Assembly: GCA_008000375.1 (NCBI GenBank)
Contig: SMOI01000356.1
Location: forward strand, 1-29,820
Reading direction: 5' to 3'
DNA: 29,820 nucleotides
From: Poteriospumella lacustris
Lineage: Eukaryota > Sar > Chrysophyceae > Chromulinales > Dinobryaceae
The notes beneath the pieces are model-generated. The model searched no databases and had not been told where the DNA came from. It was given only the letters and a program-made list of their open reading frames with translations. Made by a program: the position numbers and the translations under genes. This document shows positions 29,671 to 29,820 of the stretch, one piece after another. Each line of letters opens with the position of its first letter. Positions within the stretch are counted from its first letter, which is position 1.

Positions 29671-29820
29671 GCTATTGCACAAATCCCGTGAATTCAGAAG
29701 TTGAATGAGAGAGGCCAGTTGTTGTGGAAAGAGCAACACTGCGACCTGCCCATCGCGAGATGGTCGCCACGCGAAGTTTGGTTGGCCTGCTGCTGGCTAT
29801 GGCTCATCGTCATCATACAC
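29671..29820. other. Upstream region of the Faf1-like gene, runs off the window
   Basis: 150 bp at the window edge. A CCATC-GCGA-GATGG hairpin lies around 29751-29764. I see no gene within the visible part, though a coding exon could begin beyond the edge. Confidence 0.4.

Overview
The window is nuclear DNA from a compact, GC-rich protist genome. Genes lie close together, introns are few and short (eight inferred, 59-80 nt, GT-AG) and I see no rRNA or tRNA. A CEP290-type ciliary protein implies a cell that builds flagella. A GPCR fused to a phosphatidylinositol-phosphate kinase together with an MLO-type membrane protein suggests a stramenopile, perhaps related to oomycetes or hyphochytrids. 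This placement is inferred from gene content and was not tested.

Layout: a 5'-truncated gene with a GAF-like domain (+, 1-1512); a 1.3 kb spacer; an MLO-family seven-helix protein with C-terminal EF-hands (+, 2788-6289, apparent one-base frameshift in a tandem repeat); a 540 bp convergent spacer holding a decayed inverted copy of the CEP290 3' end; CEP290 (-, 6830-14824, 2620 aa); VMA21 V-ATPase assembly factor (+, 15242-15633); a secretory J-protein (-, 15708-16817); a 962-aa helical-repeat-like protein of unknown function (+, 17403-20291); a 1 kb hairpin-rich spacer; a two-exon coiled-coil protein of unknown function (-, 21342-22042); a NudC-like CS-domain protein (+, 22461-23183); the GPCR-PIPK (-, 23342-27355, three exons); a Golgi-type sulfotransferase (+, 27782-29185); and a C1orf131/Faf1-like ribosome-biogenesis candidate (-, 29221-29670).

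After the first gene, orientation alternates strictly, so spacers are alternately divergent (shared promoters) and convergent (shared, probably overlapping 3' UTRs, down to 35 bp). The genes do not form one pathway. There is loose thematic pairing: VMA21 and the J-protein both serve the secretory pathway, while MLO/EF-hand and GPCR-PIPK are calcium- and phosphoinositide-type membrane signalling proteins. Items most worth following up are the MLO/EF-hand fusion with its frameshifted loop, the inverted CEP290 3'-end duplication, and a recurrent UGUA-type element downstream of many stop codons. I found no clear new multi-gene system, mobile element or CRISPR array.
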